From assembly GCA_964500225.1 (NCBI GenBank), contig CAZCOA010000051.1, positions 1 through 16,966 on the forward strand: 16,966 nt of DNA. The letters run 5' to 3'. Shown here one piece after another: positions 6,229-14,399 of the stretch. The DNA comes from JAAYDY01 sp964500225 (lineage in GTDB: Bacteria > Planctomycetota > Phycisphaerae > FEN-1346 > JAACEH01). Numbering within the stretch: the stretch's first letter is position 1; each line of letters starts with the position of its first letter. A program made the position numbers and the translations under genes. Under the pieces are notes generated by a model that worked only from the letters and a program-made list of their open reading frames with translations, searched no databases and was not told the origin of the DNA.

Positions 6229-7914
6229 GTGCTGCGGACCTTGTCCATTCAGAATTTGGCCGTCATCGAAGACGTGCAGATCGACCTGATCGAAGGACTT
6301 AACGTCTTCACGGGCGCCACCGGAGCCGGCAAGAGTCTCGTTATCGGTGCGCTGGAATTGCTGCTGGGTCTGCGGGCGTCCAGCGACATGGTTCGCGCCG
6401 GGGCCGACGAGGCCCGGGTCAGCGCCCTGTTCGAAATCGCCGACGACGACCTCCGACGCGAGCTCCAGGCCGCCATCGACTTCCCCTTCGACGACAACCA
6501 ACTCCTTATCCAACGCCGCGTCTCGGCCTCCGGCGGCAGCCGCGCCAGCCTCAACGGCCAGCCCATCACCGCCGGCATGCTGCGCCGACTCAGTCAGGTA
6601 CTCGTGGACATCCACGGGCAGTACGACCAGCAGTACCTCCTCCAGCCGTCCAACCAGCTCGACGTCCTGGACGCCTTCGGCAACCTGCACGACCGCCGCG
6701 CCGCCTACCGCAAGGTCTTCGAGGCCCACCGCGAGGCCCTCCAGCGCAAGGCCGATCTGGAGACCGGCCGCGACCTGCGCCGGCAGCAGCTCGAACTCTA
6801 TGAGTTCCAGGCGGCCGAGATCGACCAGGCCGACATCCGCCCTGGCGAGATCGAGGAACTGGAGTCGCGGCGACGACGATTGACCGCCGCCGAGCGGCTC
6901 ACGACGAACTTGTGCCTGGCCTACGACAGCCTCTACGAGTCCGAAGGCAGCATCACCGACCGCCTCAAGGCACTGGTCCATCTCCTCGACGAATTGGCCG
7001 AGCTGGACGAGTCGCTTCAGGCGCAGGCCGATGCAGCCCGCCAGTCCGCCTTTGCTCTCGATGACCTCGCTTTTCAGTTGCGCCGCGCCGCCGAGCGTAT
7101 CGAGGCCGATCCCCAGGCCCTTGCCGAAACCGAGGACCGCCTTCACACCCTGAAACGGCTGGCCGACAAGTACGGCCCGTCCGAGACAGATATCCTGGCG
7201 CTGCGTGAGGACCTCCGGTCGAAGATCGCCGCGCTTCGCGCCCAGGAGGACGATCGCGACCATCTGGACGCCGAGTTGGAGTCCCTGAGCCGGCAGATGA
7301 TCGACCTGGGGCGCGCTCTGAGCGATGCCCGCGCCAAGGTGGCCGCGAAGTTGCAGAAGAAGATCGAGACCGAATTGCGGCAGCTTGAGATGAAGTCGGC
7401 TCGCCTGGAGGTGGTCGTGCGCCCGTCCGAGGACGACCAGGGCCGCCCGTCGCCGACGGCGACAGGCCTGGACGAGGTGGAGTTTCTTTTCGCTCCCAAT
7501 CCCGGCGAACCGCCCAAGCCGTTGCGCAAGATCGCCTCGGGCGGCGAACTGAGCCGCGTGATGCTCGCCCTCAAGGGGGTGCTGGCCCAGTCGGATCGCG
7601 TCAGCGTCCTGGTCTTCGACGAGATCGACGGCAACGTAGGAGGCCGCCTCGGAGCCGTCATCGGCCGCAAGCTGGCCGCCCTGGCCGATCACCACCAAGT
7701 GCTCTGCATCACCCATCTGCCGCAGATCGCCAGTTTCGGCCGCCGGCAGTTGACCGTCCGCAAAGAAACCCGCGACGGCCGCTCGTTCACGCGCGTCGAA
7801 CCGCTCGACGGCGACCGCCGCATCGCCGAGCTGGCCGAGATGATCAGCGGCAAGCAAGTCACCGAAACGACACTGCGGCAGGCTCGCGAGATGCTCCAGG
7901 CCGCTGGGCAATAA
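6229..7914 (+). CDS. recN: DNA repair protein RecN
   Basis: 561-residue SMC-like ATPase acting in double-strand break repair, close to the usual RecN length of about 550-570. The N-terminal half carries Walker A GATGAGKS (29-36) and the family stretch VDIHGQYDQQYLL. The middle is a long charged coiled-coil region. The C-terminal half carries the ABC signature KIASGGELSR (434-443), Walker B VLVFDEID (460-467) and the downstream His region CITHLPQIASFG. The GTG at 6229 gives the typical RecN opening MLRTLSIQNLAVIEDV and has GGAG 6 bases upstream. The residues after Walker B read GNVGG instead of the TGISG-like form common in E. coli and Bacillus, probably a lineage variant. It is the last gene of the phoH2 cluster, and a hairpin follows at 7923-7952. 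Confidence 0.96.
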   Translation: MLRTLSIQNLAVIEDVQIDLIEGLNVFTGATGAGKSLVIGALELLLGLRASSDMVRAGADEARVSALFEIADDDLRRELQAAIDFPFDDNQLLIQRRVSASGGSRASLNGQPITAGMLRRLSQVLVDIHGQYDQQYLLQPSNQLDVLDAFGNLHDRRAAYRKVFEAHREALQRKADLETGRDLRRQQLELYEFQAAEIDQADIRPGEIEELESRRRRLTAAERLTTNLCLAYDSLYESEGSITDRLKALVHLLDELAELDESLQAQADAARQSAFALDDLAFQLRRAAERIEADPQALAETEDRLHTLKRLADKYGPSETDILALREDLRSKIAALRAQEDDRDHLDAELESLSRQMIDLGRALSDARAKVAAKLQKKIETELRQLEMKSARLEVVVRPSEDDQGRPSPTATGLDEVEFLFAPNPGEPPKPLRKIASGGELSRVMLALKGVLAQSDRVSVLVFDEIDGNVGGRLGAVIGRKLAALADHHQVLCITHLPQIASFGRRQLTVRKETRDGRSFTRVEPLDGDRRIAELAEMISGKQVTETTLRQAREMLQAAGQ

Positions 7915-7922
7915 TCCACAAC

Positions 7923-7952
7923 ACGCCCGAAGGCCGTGAATTCTTCCGGCGT
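7923..7952 (+). terminator. hairpin after recN, possible terminator without a U tract
   Basis: The arms acgcccgaag (7923-7932) and cttccggcgt (7943-7952) pair at 9 of 10 positions, with one C-C mismatch and a 10-base loop. It starts 8 bases after the recN stop. No T run follows, so it may stabilise the mRNA end or act with a factor rather than terminate intrinsically. Confidence 0.4.
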
Positions 7953-8010
7953 CCTGGAGTCTACTATGGTGTTCAATCTATGGGGCTTTCCGTCATTGGC
8001 GATGCGGCGA

Positions 8011-8037
8011 TTGACACCGGCGGGGCCAGTCGATAAG
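8011..8037 (+). promoter_or_regulatory. promoter candidate ahead of the toroid-TPR gene pair
   Basis: A perfect TTGACA at 8011-8016 is followed by GATAAG at 8032-8037 (4 of 6 matches to the -10) after a short 15-base spacer. The spacing and the -10 are both weak, so this is tentative. It sits in the 186-base gap between recN and the toroid gene, in which I see no other gene. Confidence 0.28.
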
Positions 8038-8100
8038 CTCTATCGAATCGGGGGCTGCCCCATGACCTACAACGACGGATCTTCACTGAGGGAAAAACAC

Positions 8101-10545
8101 ATGCACGGACACGGACGCAATGCGATTGTGATGGTGCTGGCGGCGGCCGTCCTTGCGGCGGCTGCGTCCAGTGCCTGTGCTCAGGGCCTCAAGCTCACCT
8201 TCGTCACCACCGACAAGGACGTGGACGAGGCCATGAAACGATTGATGGATTTCCTATGGACCCGCCAGCTCGACGACGGCTCGTGGGCCGACATCACGGC
8301 CGAGCACTGGCAGAAACGCGTCGGCTGGACCACTGCCCTGGCCTCCCTGGCCTTGCTCGAATCCGGCGTCAAAGTCAACGATCCGCGTATGGAAAAAGCC
8401 CTCACCGCCCTCATGGCCGCCGACATGAAGGACTCCATCAGCTATGCCACCCGAGCCATGGCCTTGTGCCAGGCCTACAGGGCCGTTCAGCGAAAGGAAT
8501 GGGAAATCCAGATCGTCAAGGACCTCGACATTCTAACCCGGGGCCTGCCCGCCCACGGCGCTTGGGACTACAGCGGCCCCGACAAGAACGGCAACAACAT
8601 GGCCTCTCAGTTCGGCCTGCTGGCCCTCTGGGAAGCCGAGCTCGCCCGGTTTGATGGCAACCGCAAGTTCGATGCAGCCGGCGGCGCCGGCAACACCGCT
8701 GCGGCCCCCTCGCCGACGCCCGCTCCGCGCAACACCCGCGTCGCCGATCCTGCGGCAGCGACCGACGCCTTCAACGCCGCCCGCGTCTGGCCCAATGTCA
8801 TCCGAAACCTCGACCGGTCCTGGCCCCTCATCGAAAAGCAGTGGGTGTCCAGGCAACGCCGAGACAAGGGATGGACCTTCTCGGCCGTCGCCGGCGACGA
8901 CGTCGAAAGCACTCTCGTCATGACAGCCGCCGGCACGTCCAGCCTCTTCATCGTTCTGGACAAGGTTTACGCTCCGAAAATGGTCCCGGGCAAGCCCGCG
9001 CCTCGCACCGACGTCTTCCAGGGCATCGACTCCGGCATGAAATGGATCGCCGACCATCTAGGGCCGGGATTCACCAAGGACGGCTATGCGGCGTTTGCCG
9101 TCCAGCGCGTCGCCGCCGCCAGCGGGCACAAGTATATCGGGCAACACGATTGGTTCCGCCTCGGCGTCAAGGAACTCATGGATATCACCACCGACTGCAA
9201 ACGCAATGTCGAGGGCCCCTATGGTCCCGACATCGAGGCCGCCATGTACCTGCTCTTTTTGTCCCAAGGACGCGTGCCCATCACCTTCAACAAGCTCGAA
9301 CGTCCGGGCACCGACTGGGACTGCGCCCCGCGCGACGTGGCTAACCTCACCCGCTATCTGAACCGCGAACTCGAACAGCGCATGAACTGGCAGATCGTCA
9401 ACGTGGACAGGCCCGTGGCCGAGTACCTCGACGCGCCGGTATTGCTGATCAACGGCATCCAGCCCCTGCAACTAAAGGATGAAATCGTCCGGAAGATCCG
9501 CGAATACGTCAACCGCGGCGGATTCGTCGTCGGTGAGGCCACGACCTCCAGCTCCGCCTTCGCCCAGAGCTTCCGCGAGATGATGGTCAAGGCGTTCCCC
9601 GAGGGCACGGCGCCCGGGGCGACTTACTACACCTGGCATCCCGTCCCCCCCGATCACCCGTTGCTCGATAACCTGAACGATCGCGATCGGGCACGCCTGG
9701 GGCCGATAATGATCATGGACAGCCCCATCCGCACCATTGCCCTGCTTCTGCCTGTCGATCAAGCCACTGCATGGCAGCAGATGGACGATATCAAAAACGA
9801 ACATTCCTTCAAGTTCGGCCTGAACATCCTGAAATACGCCACCGCCGGTGAACAACTGCGGATGCGTCTGCGGCCGGTCTATGCAGGCCGAACCGTCACG
9901 GCCTCCACCGTCCGCAAGGTAGCCGCCCTCTGCACCAGCGGCACCTGGCTCGGCGAGCCCTATGCCATCGAACGCCTCAGCGACAAACTCGCCACCGACG
10001 CCATGATCATGGTTGAACAGGCCCCGGCCGACGATCCGGCCGCCCTTACGCCCAAGGAGACGCCTGTCCTCTGGCTCTATGGCAGCGGTCCCTTCCAGCT
10101 TCCCGACGAAAAAATCCAGGCCCTGGCCCAGTATGTCCGCAAGGGCGGCCTCTTGGCTTTTAGCCCCAACAAAGGCGACAAGACCTTCGCAAAGTCCGCC
10201 GAGGGCGTTCTCAACAAGATTCTGCCCGATGTCCAGGCGTCCACCGTTCTGCCCGACGACCCGATCATGACCGGACTGGTCTACCGCGAACGCGGCAAAC
10301 CCCTCAATCAGCCCGACTTCCGCGGCGCGCGACTGGCCAAGGACCGCGTGGTCCGACTCACGGCCTATCGCACGGGCTCGCGTATCGCCGCCCTGGTGAG
10401 CCCATACGACATCTTCCTCGGGATGCTCGGCACCCCGATCTTCGGCAACCAGGACTACACCGGCGACACCGCGCAGCAGGTGGCCGCCAACATTTATCTC
10501 TATGCCCTCGAACAAGCTGAGAAGGGCTCGGAGGGAGCACAATGA
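8101..10545 (+). CDS. exported alpha/alpha-toroid protein with two DUF4159-like modules
   Basis: 814-residue protein. Residues 1-28 are a signal peptide (MHGHGRN, Ala-rich core, SACAQ). Residues about 40-395 look like terpene-cyclase/prenyltransferase-type toroid repeats, with QLDDGSW (56-62), GWTTALASLALLESG and DKGWTFSA, interrupted by an Ala/Pro-rich linker at 190-222. I see no cyclase DxDD catalytic motif, so a structural or binding role is more likely. Residues about 411-585 match the DUF4159 pattern (PVLLINGIQPLQL, YVNRGGFVVGE, PPDHPLL). Residues about 628-806 repeat it in diverged form (PVLWLYGSGPFQL, YVRKGGLLAFS, PDDPIM). The ATG at 8101 is preferred because the signal peptide starts there and GAGGG lies about 9 bases upstream; in-frame starts at 7936 and 8062 would bury the signal. 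The stop overlaps the TPR gene start. Confidence 0.8.
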   Translation: MHGHGRNAIVMVLAAAVLAAAASSACAQGLKLTFVTTDKDVDEAMKRLMDFLWTRQLDDGSWADITAEHWQKRVGWTTALASLALLESGVKVNDPRMEKALTALMAADMKDSISYATRAMALCQAYRAVQRKEWEIQIVKDLDILTRGLPAHGAWDYSGPDKNGNNMASQFGLLALWEAELARFDGNRKFDAAGGAGNTAAAPSPTPAPRNTRVADPAAATDAFNAARVWPNVIRNLDRSWPLIEKQWVSRQRRDKGWTFSAVAGDDVESTLVMTAAGTSSLFIVLDKVYAPKMVPGKPAPRTDVFQGIDSGMKWIADHLGPGFTKDGYAAFAVQRVAAASGHKYIGQHDWFRLGVKELMDITTDCKRNVEGPYGPDIEAAMYLLFLSQGRVPITFNKLERPGTDWDCAPRDVANLTRYLNRELEQRMNWQIVNVDRPVAEYLDAPVLLINGIQPLQLKDEIVRKIREYVNRGGFVVGEATTSSSAFAQSFREMMVKAFPEGTAPGATYYTWHPVPPDHPLLDNLNDRDRARLGPIMIMDSPIRTIALLLPVDQATAWQQMDDIKNEHSFKFGLNILKYATAGEQLRMRLRPVYAGRTVTASTVRKVAALCTSGTWLGEPYAIERLSDKLATDAMIMVEQAPADDPAALTPKETPVLWLYGSGPFQLPDEKIQALAQYVRKGGLLAFSPNKGDKTFAKSAEGVLNKILPDVQASTVLPDDPIMTGLVYRERGKPLNQPDFRGARLAKDRVVRLTAYRTGSRIAALVSPYDIFLGMLGTPIFGNQDYTGDTAQQVAANIYLYALEQAEKGSEGAQ

Positions 10546-13469
10546 CCACACGATGGTTCGCAACGATCACGCTGGTTGCCGCCCTGTGCGCCGCAACGGC
10601 TGTTCCTGCCGCCGCACAGCGCAATACCCGACGCGAGCAGCCCAGCACCCCACAACAGAACCAAGAGGCCGAGACCAAGAACCAGCCCCTGACCAGGGCC
10701 CAGAAGGCCCAGAAGATGTTTAGCGACGCCTCCGCCCTCAGTCAGGCCGGCCGTGGCCGCGAAGCCGCCGACCTGTTTGAGTCCCTGGTCAAGGAGCACC
10801 CCACCAGCGAACTCGTTCCCGAGGCACTCAGCAAAGCGTCCATCTACTACGGCGGACGCAGCACGCCCAACGGTACGAAGATGTTTGAAACCATGCGAAA
10901 AACCTTTCCCAACAGCCAGCACAACCTGGGGATGCTCTGGGCCGAGGTCGAGCGCGTGGCCGGCCCCAACAGCAAGGTTCCCGCGAAGGAACGTATCGCC
11001 CTCCTGGAAGAATACCTTGACACCTACTGGGGACAACCCCACTTCGCCGATGCCGTGCAACGACTCGCTCAGGCCCTCATCCAGGACGGCCAGACCGAAA
11101 ACGCCGACGCCTTGCTCAGCCACGCCCTGGCCGAGACAGCGCCCGAGGATCTGGGCAACCTCATCAATATGATCCAGCGCGGCTCCAGCGGCCGCAAGGA
11201 CTTCGAAAACCTCGCCAGGCTCTGGGGCAACGCCGCCGAGAGCGTGGACAAACGCACCCCCGCCTATCCCGTCCTTGTCCTGCTGAAGGTCACCTACCTG
11301 CGGCAGGCCGAGGCCTACGAAGCCGCCCTTAAGGAGATCGATGCCCTGGAGAGGCTGCGGCCGAAGTCCGAATATGCGGCCTACTGCGGCCTGGAGGCCC
11401 GGCCCGGCATTCTTGCCAAGCAGGAGAAATGGGCCGATGCCGCCTCCCATCTGGCCCAGGCCATCGAGAAGTACTCCATCTTCGTCCTGCCCGAGCACCA
11501 TCAACAGTTGGCGGACTATGAAGGCAAGGCCGGGAACACCCAGGGCGCCATTGCCATCCTCGACAGACTCCTGGCCCAACCGAACTGGCCCGCCAAGGCA
11601 CGCGAACTCCTCGACACCAAGTACGCCCTGTTGGCCGCCGCGGGCAACACCGCCGCCGCCAACCAGGTGAACGACCAGTTGGCCGCCATGTTCCCCAACA
11701 CCAGCGTAGCCCTCGGCGCCCATCTGCGGATCGCCACCAACCATCTCGCGGCCGGCGATGCCGCCCAGGCCAAAGGCGTCCTGATGAAGATCATGGCCGG
11801 CTTCGGCAACACCTCCGCCGTTGCCACCCAAGTCTATCCGCTTTTCGCCAAATTCGACGCCAAGGCCCATGCGGCCGAGCTCAACGCGCTCAAAGACGAG
11901 TTCCTGAAAATCTATCCGGCATCTCTCGAAGCCGACGAAATCCGAAAACAGAAACAGATCGACATCAAGGATTCTCCGACCGCCAAGGCCCTCGAGGTCT
12001 TCAACGAGTACAAGGCCTTTGCCGGCGAGAGCAACGTGGATGCGGCCAGGCGGCGCATCGACAAGCTCCTTCAGGAGTTTCCATCGAGCCCGCATGGCAT
12101 CGCGGCCTGCGCCGAGCTAGCCAAGGCCCTTAAGGACGCCGACAAAGTGGAACTGGCCGCGGAACTGCTCATGCTCGCCGCCCAGTCGTCGCCGTTCCAT
12201 CGCTCCGCCGAAACCTGGCTCAAGGACGCCGGCGTCGCCTACAACGGCGTGGCTAAGCCCGATAAAGCGACACCCGCCTACGAAATTCTGGTCAAAAACT
12301 TCCGCTTCAGCCCTTACTGGCGAGACTACGTCCACACGGCTGCCGCTACCCTCGACAACCAGAACAAACTCGACGAAGCCGCCAAGCTGGTCGTCGAAGC
12401 GGCCAAGTCCCTCGGTAACGGCCCACAGGCCGCCGACCTTGAAGCGTTCCAGGCCCGCAGACTCGAACGCCAGGAGAAGTGGGCCGAAGCCGCCTCCGAG
12501 ATGCTCCGTATCCTCGGCAGCAACGCCTCGAATCCACTCTATCGTCCGCTGGCCGGCGAGGCCTATCGTTTCCTCGTCGTCGCCAATCAAAAAGACGGCG
12601 AAGTTAAGCTCCTCGAAGGTCTTGCCGCACGTTACGAAGGCTGGGACGAGGCCGACCGCATTCGCATCAGCCTATCCACCACCTACGCCCGCGATAAGAA
12701 GGCCGCCCAGGCCGTCAAGCTCCTCGAAGAGGTGGCCGCACGACATCCGGCCTATGAAATCGGGGCCTGCGGCCACGACATGATCCGCTATCTCAGCAAG
12801 TACAGCCGCGGCCTCTTCGGAGGAACCGTCGCAGTTCACCCCGTACAGCGCGTCTCCGACGACATGAGCGGCGGATACGGCAACTACTTATATGCCAACA
12901 CCGCCGAGGACATGATCGACTACGCCCTGCTGCTCAACGATCCGCAAGCCTTTGTGGACCGCGTCAAGAAACGGCTCAACCAGATGATCAAGGCCCCCGT
13001 CAACCGCCCCAAGGGCTACAAGAGCGGCATCCCCTATGCCACTGCCAACGTGCCGCGCCCACACGTGCATCCGGTGCCCGAGCATCGCGCCATCTATGGC
13101 ATGGTCGCCCTGATCGAGGAAGGCATGCGACGGATGCAGCAACGCATCGATGCGACCCTGTGGCTCCAGGTGTACCCGCTCTGGCCGGAATACTACATGA
13201 ACGACGAGCGGCTCACTGCCGCCGCAGTCGCCGTCATCAACGCCAACGACAAAGCACAGAGCGCCAAAGCCCTGGCTCTCCTGAACGACAAATACAACAA
13301 GCTCATCTGGATGCCCGATGTGCTGCGTGCTCAGGCCATATACGAGCAGAACTACGGTTCCCGATCCAAGGCGGCTCAACTGTTCAAACAGCTCGCAACC
13401 GGATTCCCCGACCACCGATGGGCAGCACAGGCCGAGGAGTCCGCCAAAACACTCGGAGGACGCGGCTGA
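10542..13469 (+). CDS. large exported TPR-repeat protein
   Basis: 975-residue protein. Residues 1-26 form a signal peptide ending in AAAQ, followed by a Gln/Glu-rich linker to about residue 45. From there to about 755 runs a long series of degenerate tetratricopeptide-like helical pairs, for example SQAGRGREAADLFESLVKEHP and later LERQEKWAEAASEMLRI. Residues about 757-895 break the pattern, with aromatic and His/Pro-rich stretches (GGYGNYLYANTAEDMIDY; PRPHVHPVPEHRAIYG), before final TPR-like helices (KAAQLFKQLATGFPDHRWA). Such proteins usually scaffold protein complexes in the periplasm or at the outer membrane. Its ATG overlaps the preceding stop as ATGA, so the toroid and TPR proteins are probably made together and may interact. 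There is no enzymatic motif. The gene ends before a pair of hairpins. Confidence 0.82.
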   Translation: MTTRWFATITLVAALCAATAVPAAAQRNTRREQPSTPQQNQEAETKNQPLTRAQKAQKMFSDASALSQAGRGREAADLFESLVKEHPTSELVPEALSKASIYYGGRSTPNGTKMFETMRKTFPNSQHNLGMLWAEVERVAGPNSKVPAKERIALLEEYLDTYWGQPHFADAVQRLAQALIQDGQTENADALLSHALAETAPEDLGNLINMIQRGSSGRKDFENLARLWGNAAESVDKRTPAYPVLVLLKVTYLRQAEAYEAALKEIDALERLRPKSEYAAYCGLEARPGILAKQEKWADAASHLAQAIEKYSIFVLPEHHQQLADYEGKAGNTQGAIAILDRLLAQPNWPAKARELLDTKYALLAAAGNTAAANQVNDQLAAMFPNTSVALGAHLRIATNHLAAGDAAQAKGVLMKIMAGFGNTSAVATQVYPLFAKFDAKAHAAELNALKDEFLKIYPASLEADEIRKQKQIDIKDSPTAKALEVFNEYKAFAGESNVDAARRRIDKLLQEFPSSPHGIAACAELAKALKDADKVELAAELLMLAAQSSPFHRSAETWLKDAGVAYNGVAKPDKATPAYEILVKNFRFSPYWRDYVHTAAATLDNQNKLDEAAKLVVEAAKSLGNGPQAADLEAFQARRLERQEKWAEAASEMLRILGSNASNPLYRPLAGEAYRFLVVANQKDGEVKLLEGLAARYEGWDEADRIRISLSTTYARDKKAAQAVKLLEEVAARHPAYEIGACGHDMIRYLSKYSRGLFGGTVAVHPVQRVSDDMSGGYGNYLYANTAEDMIDYALLLNDPQAFVDRVKKRLNQMIKAPVNRPKGYKSGIPYATANVPRPHVHPVPEHRAIYGMVALIEEGMRRMQQRIDATLWLQVYPLWPEYYMNDERLTAAAVAVINANDKAQSAKALALLNDKYNKLIWMPDVLRAQAIYEQNYGSRSKAAQLFKQLATGFPDHRWAAQAEESAKTLGGRG

Positions 13470-13496
13470 GATCGAATCGCACGCCGCATAGGTAGG

Positions 13497-13520
13497 TTCC
13501 CCCGTCCCGCAACGGGAGAA
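13497..13520. terminator. small hairpin downstream of the TPR gene
   Basis: CCCGT (13501-13505) and ACGGG (13512-13516) pair around a six-base loop, extended by TTC/GAA beyond one mismatch. It lies about 30 bases after the TPR stop and just before a larger hairpin. Confidence 0.35.
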
Positions 13521-13526
13521 ATAGCA

Positions 13527-13562
13527 ATCCCCCTGCCGGCCACGTATGGCCGACAGGGGGAT
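13527..13562. terminator. long GC-rich hairpin between convergent genes, probable bidirectional terminator
   Basis: Arms of 16 bases (13527-13542 and 13547-13562) pair at 15 positions around the loop CGTA, with one C-A mismatch. It separates the plus-strand TPR gene from the minus-strand PEP-CTERM gene. No clear T tract flanks it on either side, so termination efficiency is uncertain, but the position and strength fit a shared transcription end. Confidence 0.65.
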
Positions 13563-13615
13563 CGTGTTTCGCATACAACCTCATTCACCGACAAGGCCGC
13601 AGCCCGTGCCGGTCA

Positions 13616-14320
13616 TCATTTCCGCCGCCGCCAAATCAGCCCGATGACGCCGACTCCCACCAAGCCCAACGTCGCCGGCTCTGGAACCACGATGCCGTAC
13701 ACTTGACTTGTTCCGGACCCCAGCGTGAAGATCGGATACATCTCGGCATCCTGATAGCTGTGAACGGTGTACGTCAAGTCCGTAATGGGAGTGCCGGCTT
13801 GCGAATCCGCGAAGTAGAACCTGGCCACCACGTCTCCCACTTGCAGGTCTCGGAACCGAATATAATCATAGTCAGTGATGTATTGTCCTAATATGTCGTA
13901 TGCATTCGGGTGTCCAGCCGCCTGTCCAAATGAGGACCAGCCGGCACCGCCGTCGGCCACCACGGGATTGAAGAACCCGTGGGCATCGATGCTCTCGGGG
14001 GCCGTCCGCAACCATGCATAGTAGCTCGGAGCGACCAGGGCCCCCATATAAACAGAACTCCTGCCTTGGACCATCAAAGGGAAGCCCGTGAAACGCGCCG
14101 CGTCCGTCCCGCCGAGAATCAGCCGTGCGCCGAACGCACTGACCATTTGGTCGCAACTCGGCAGTCCGTACTCGCCCAGATCCACGATCTTCAGGTCAAC
14201 GAACATCAGGTTGTAACCGGCCACTGTAGTCCATTGAGGCTGGGTCAGACTCAGCAGCACATCGGCCGAGGCCGGTACGGCCAGAAATGTCAACAGCACT
14301 ACTGCAAGAAGCTTCCTCAT
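13616..14320 (-). CDS. PEP-CTERM sorting-domain protein
   Basis: 234-residue exported protein. Residues 1-19 are a signal peptide (MRKLLAVVLLTFLAVPASA). The C-terminus is a textbook PEP-CTERM signal: VPEP at 212-215, a Gly/Leu/Val-rich membrane segment to about 230, then RRRK. Exosortases recognise and cleave this class of signal; none is encoded in the window. The body (about 37-205) shares a domain with the beta-helix protein encoded next door: FGARLILGGTDAARF, YYAW, VVARFYF and HSY all have counterparts there. Start ATG 14320 has a strong GGGAGGGT site about 6 bases upstream. The gene ends with two consecutive TGA codons (13616-13618 and 13613-13615). It lies 79 bases downstream of the beta-helix gene and is probably co-transcribed. 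Confidence 0.9.
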   Translation of the reverse strand: MRKLLAVVLLTFLAVPASADVLLSLTQPQWTTVAGYNLMFVDLKIVDLGEYGLPSCDQMVSAFGARLILGGTDAARFTGFPLMVQGRSSVYMGALVAPSYYAWLRTAPESIDAHGFFNPVVADGGAGWSSFGQAAGHPNAYDILGQYITDYDYIRFRDLQVGDVVARFYFADSQAGTPITDLTYTVHSYQDAEMYPIFTLGSGTSQVYGIVVPEPATLGLVGVGVIGLIWRRRK

Positions 14321-14354
14321 TAGTACCCTCCCAAATCAAGGTGTCTATCAGGGT

Positions 14355-14382
14355 GCGGGAGTTTTATCGTCCGCAACTCCGC
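14355..14382. repeat. inverted repeat in the gap between the beta-helix and PEP-CTERM genes
   Basis: GCGGGAGTT (14355-14363) and AACTCCGC (14375-14382) form 8 pairs with one bulged G and an 11-base loop. A second perfect repeat, GTGCCG/CGGCAC (14390-14395/14403-14408), spans the beta-helix stop codon. Neither is followed by a T run on the minus strand, so these look like mRNA structures between co-transcribed genes rather than intrinsic terminators. Confidence 0.4.
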
Positions 14383-14399
14383 AAGCGTCGTGCCGCCCC

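Noticed and set aside
6142..7911. 589-residue open frame on the minus strand opposite recN
   Set aside because: It mirrors the whole of recN, which has intact Walker and signature motifs. The antisense frame is an effect of high GC and is rich in Leu, Gly, Ala, Val and Gln with no recognisable domain.
7936..8100. Upstream starts of the toroid protein (7936, 8062)
   Set aside because: They would place up to 55 residues ahead of a clear signal peptide, and the segment holds a promoter-like TTGACA.
8140..9300. Active squalene or oxidosqualene cyclase
   Set aside because: Only the QxDGSW-like repeat character is seen; no DxDD or equivalent catalytic motif, and there is a signal peptide.
10500..12095. 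531-residue minus-strand open frame opposite the TPR gene
   Set aside because: Shadow of the TPR gene in high-GC DNA; Gly/Leu/Val rich, without a convincing start site or homology.
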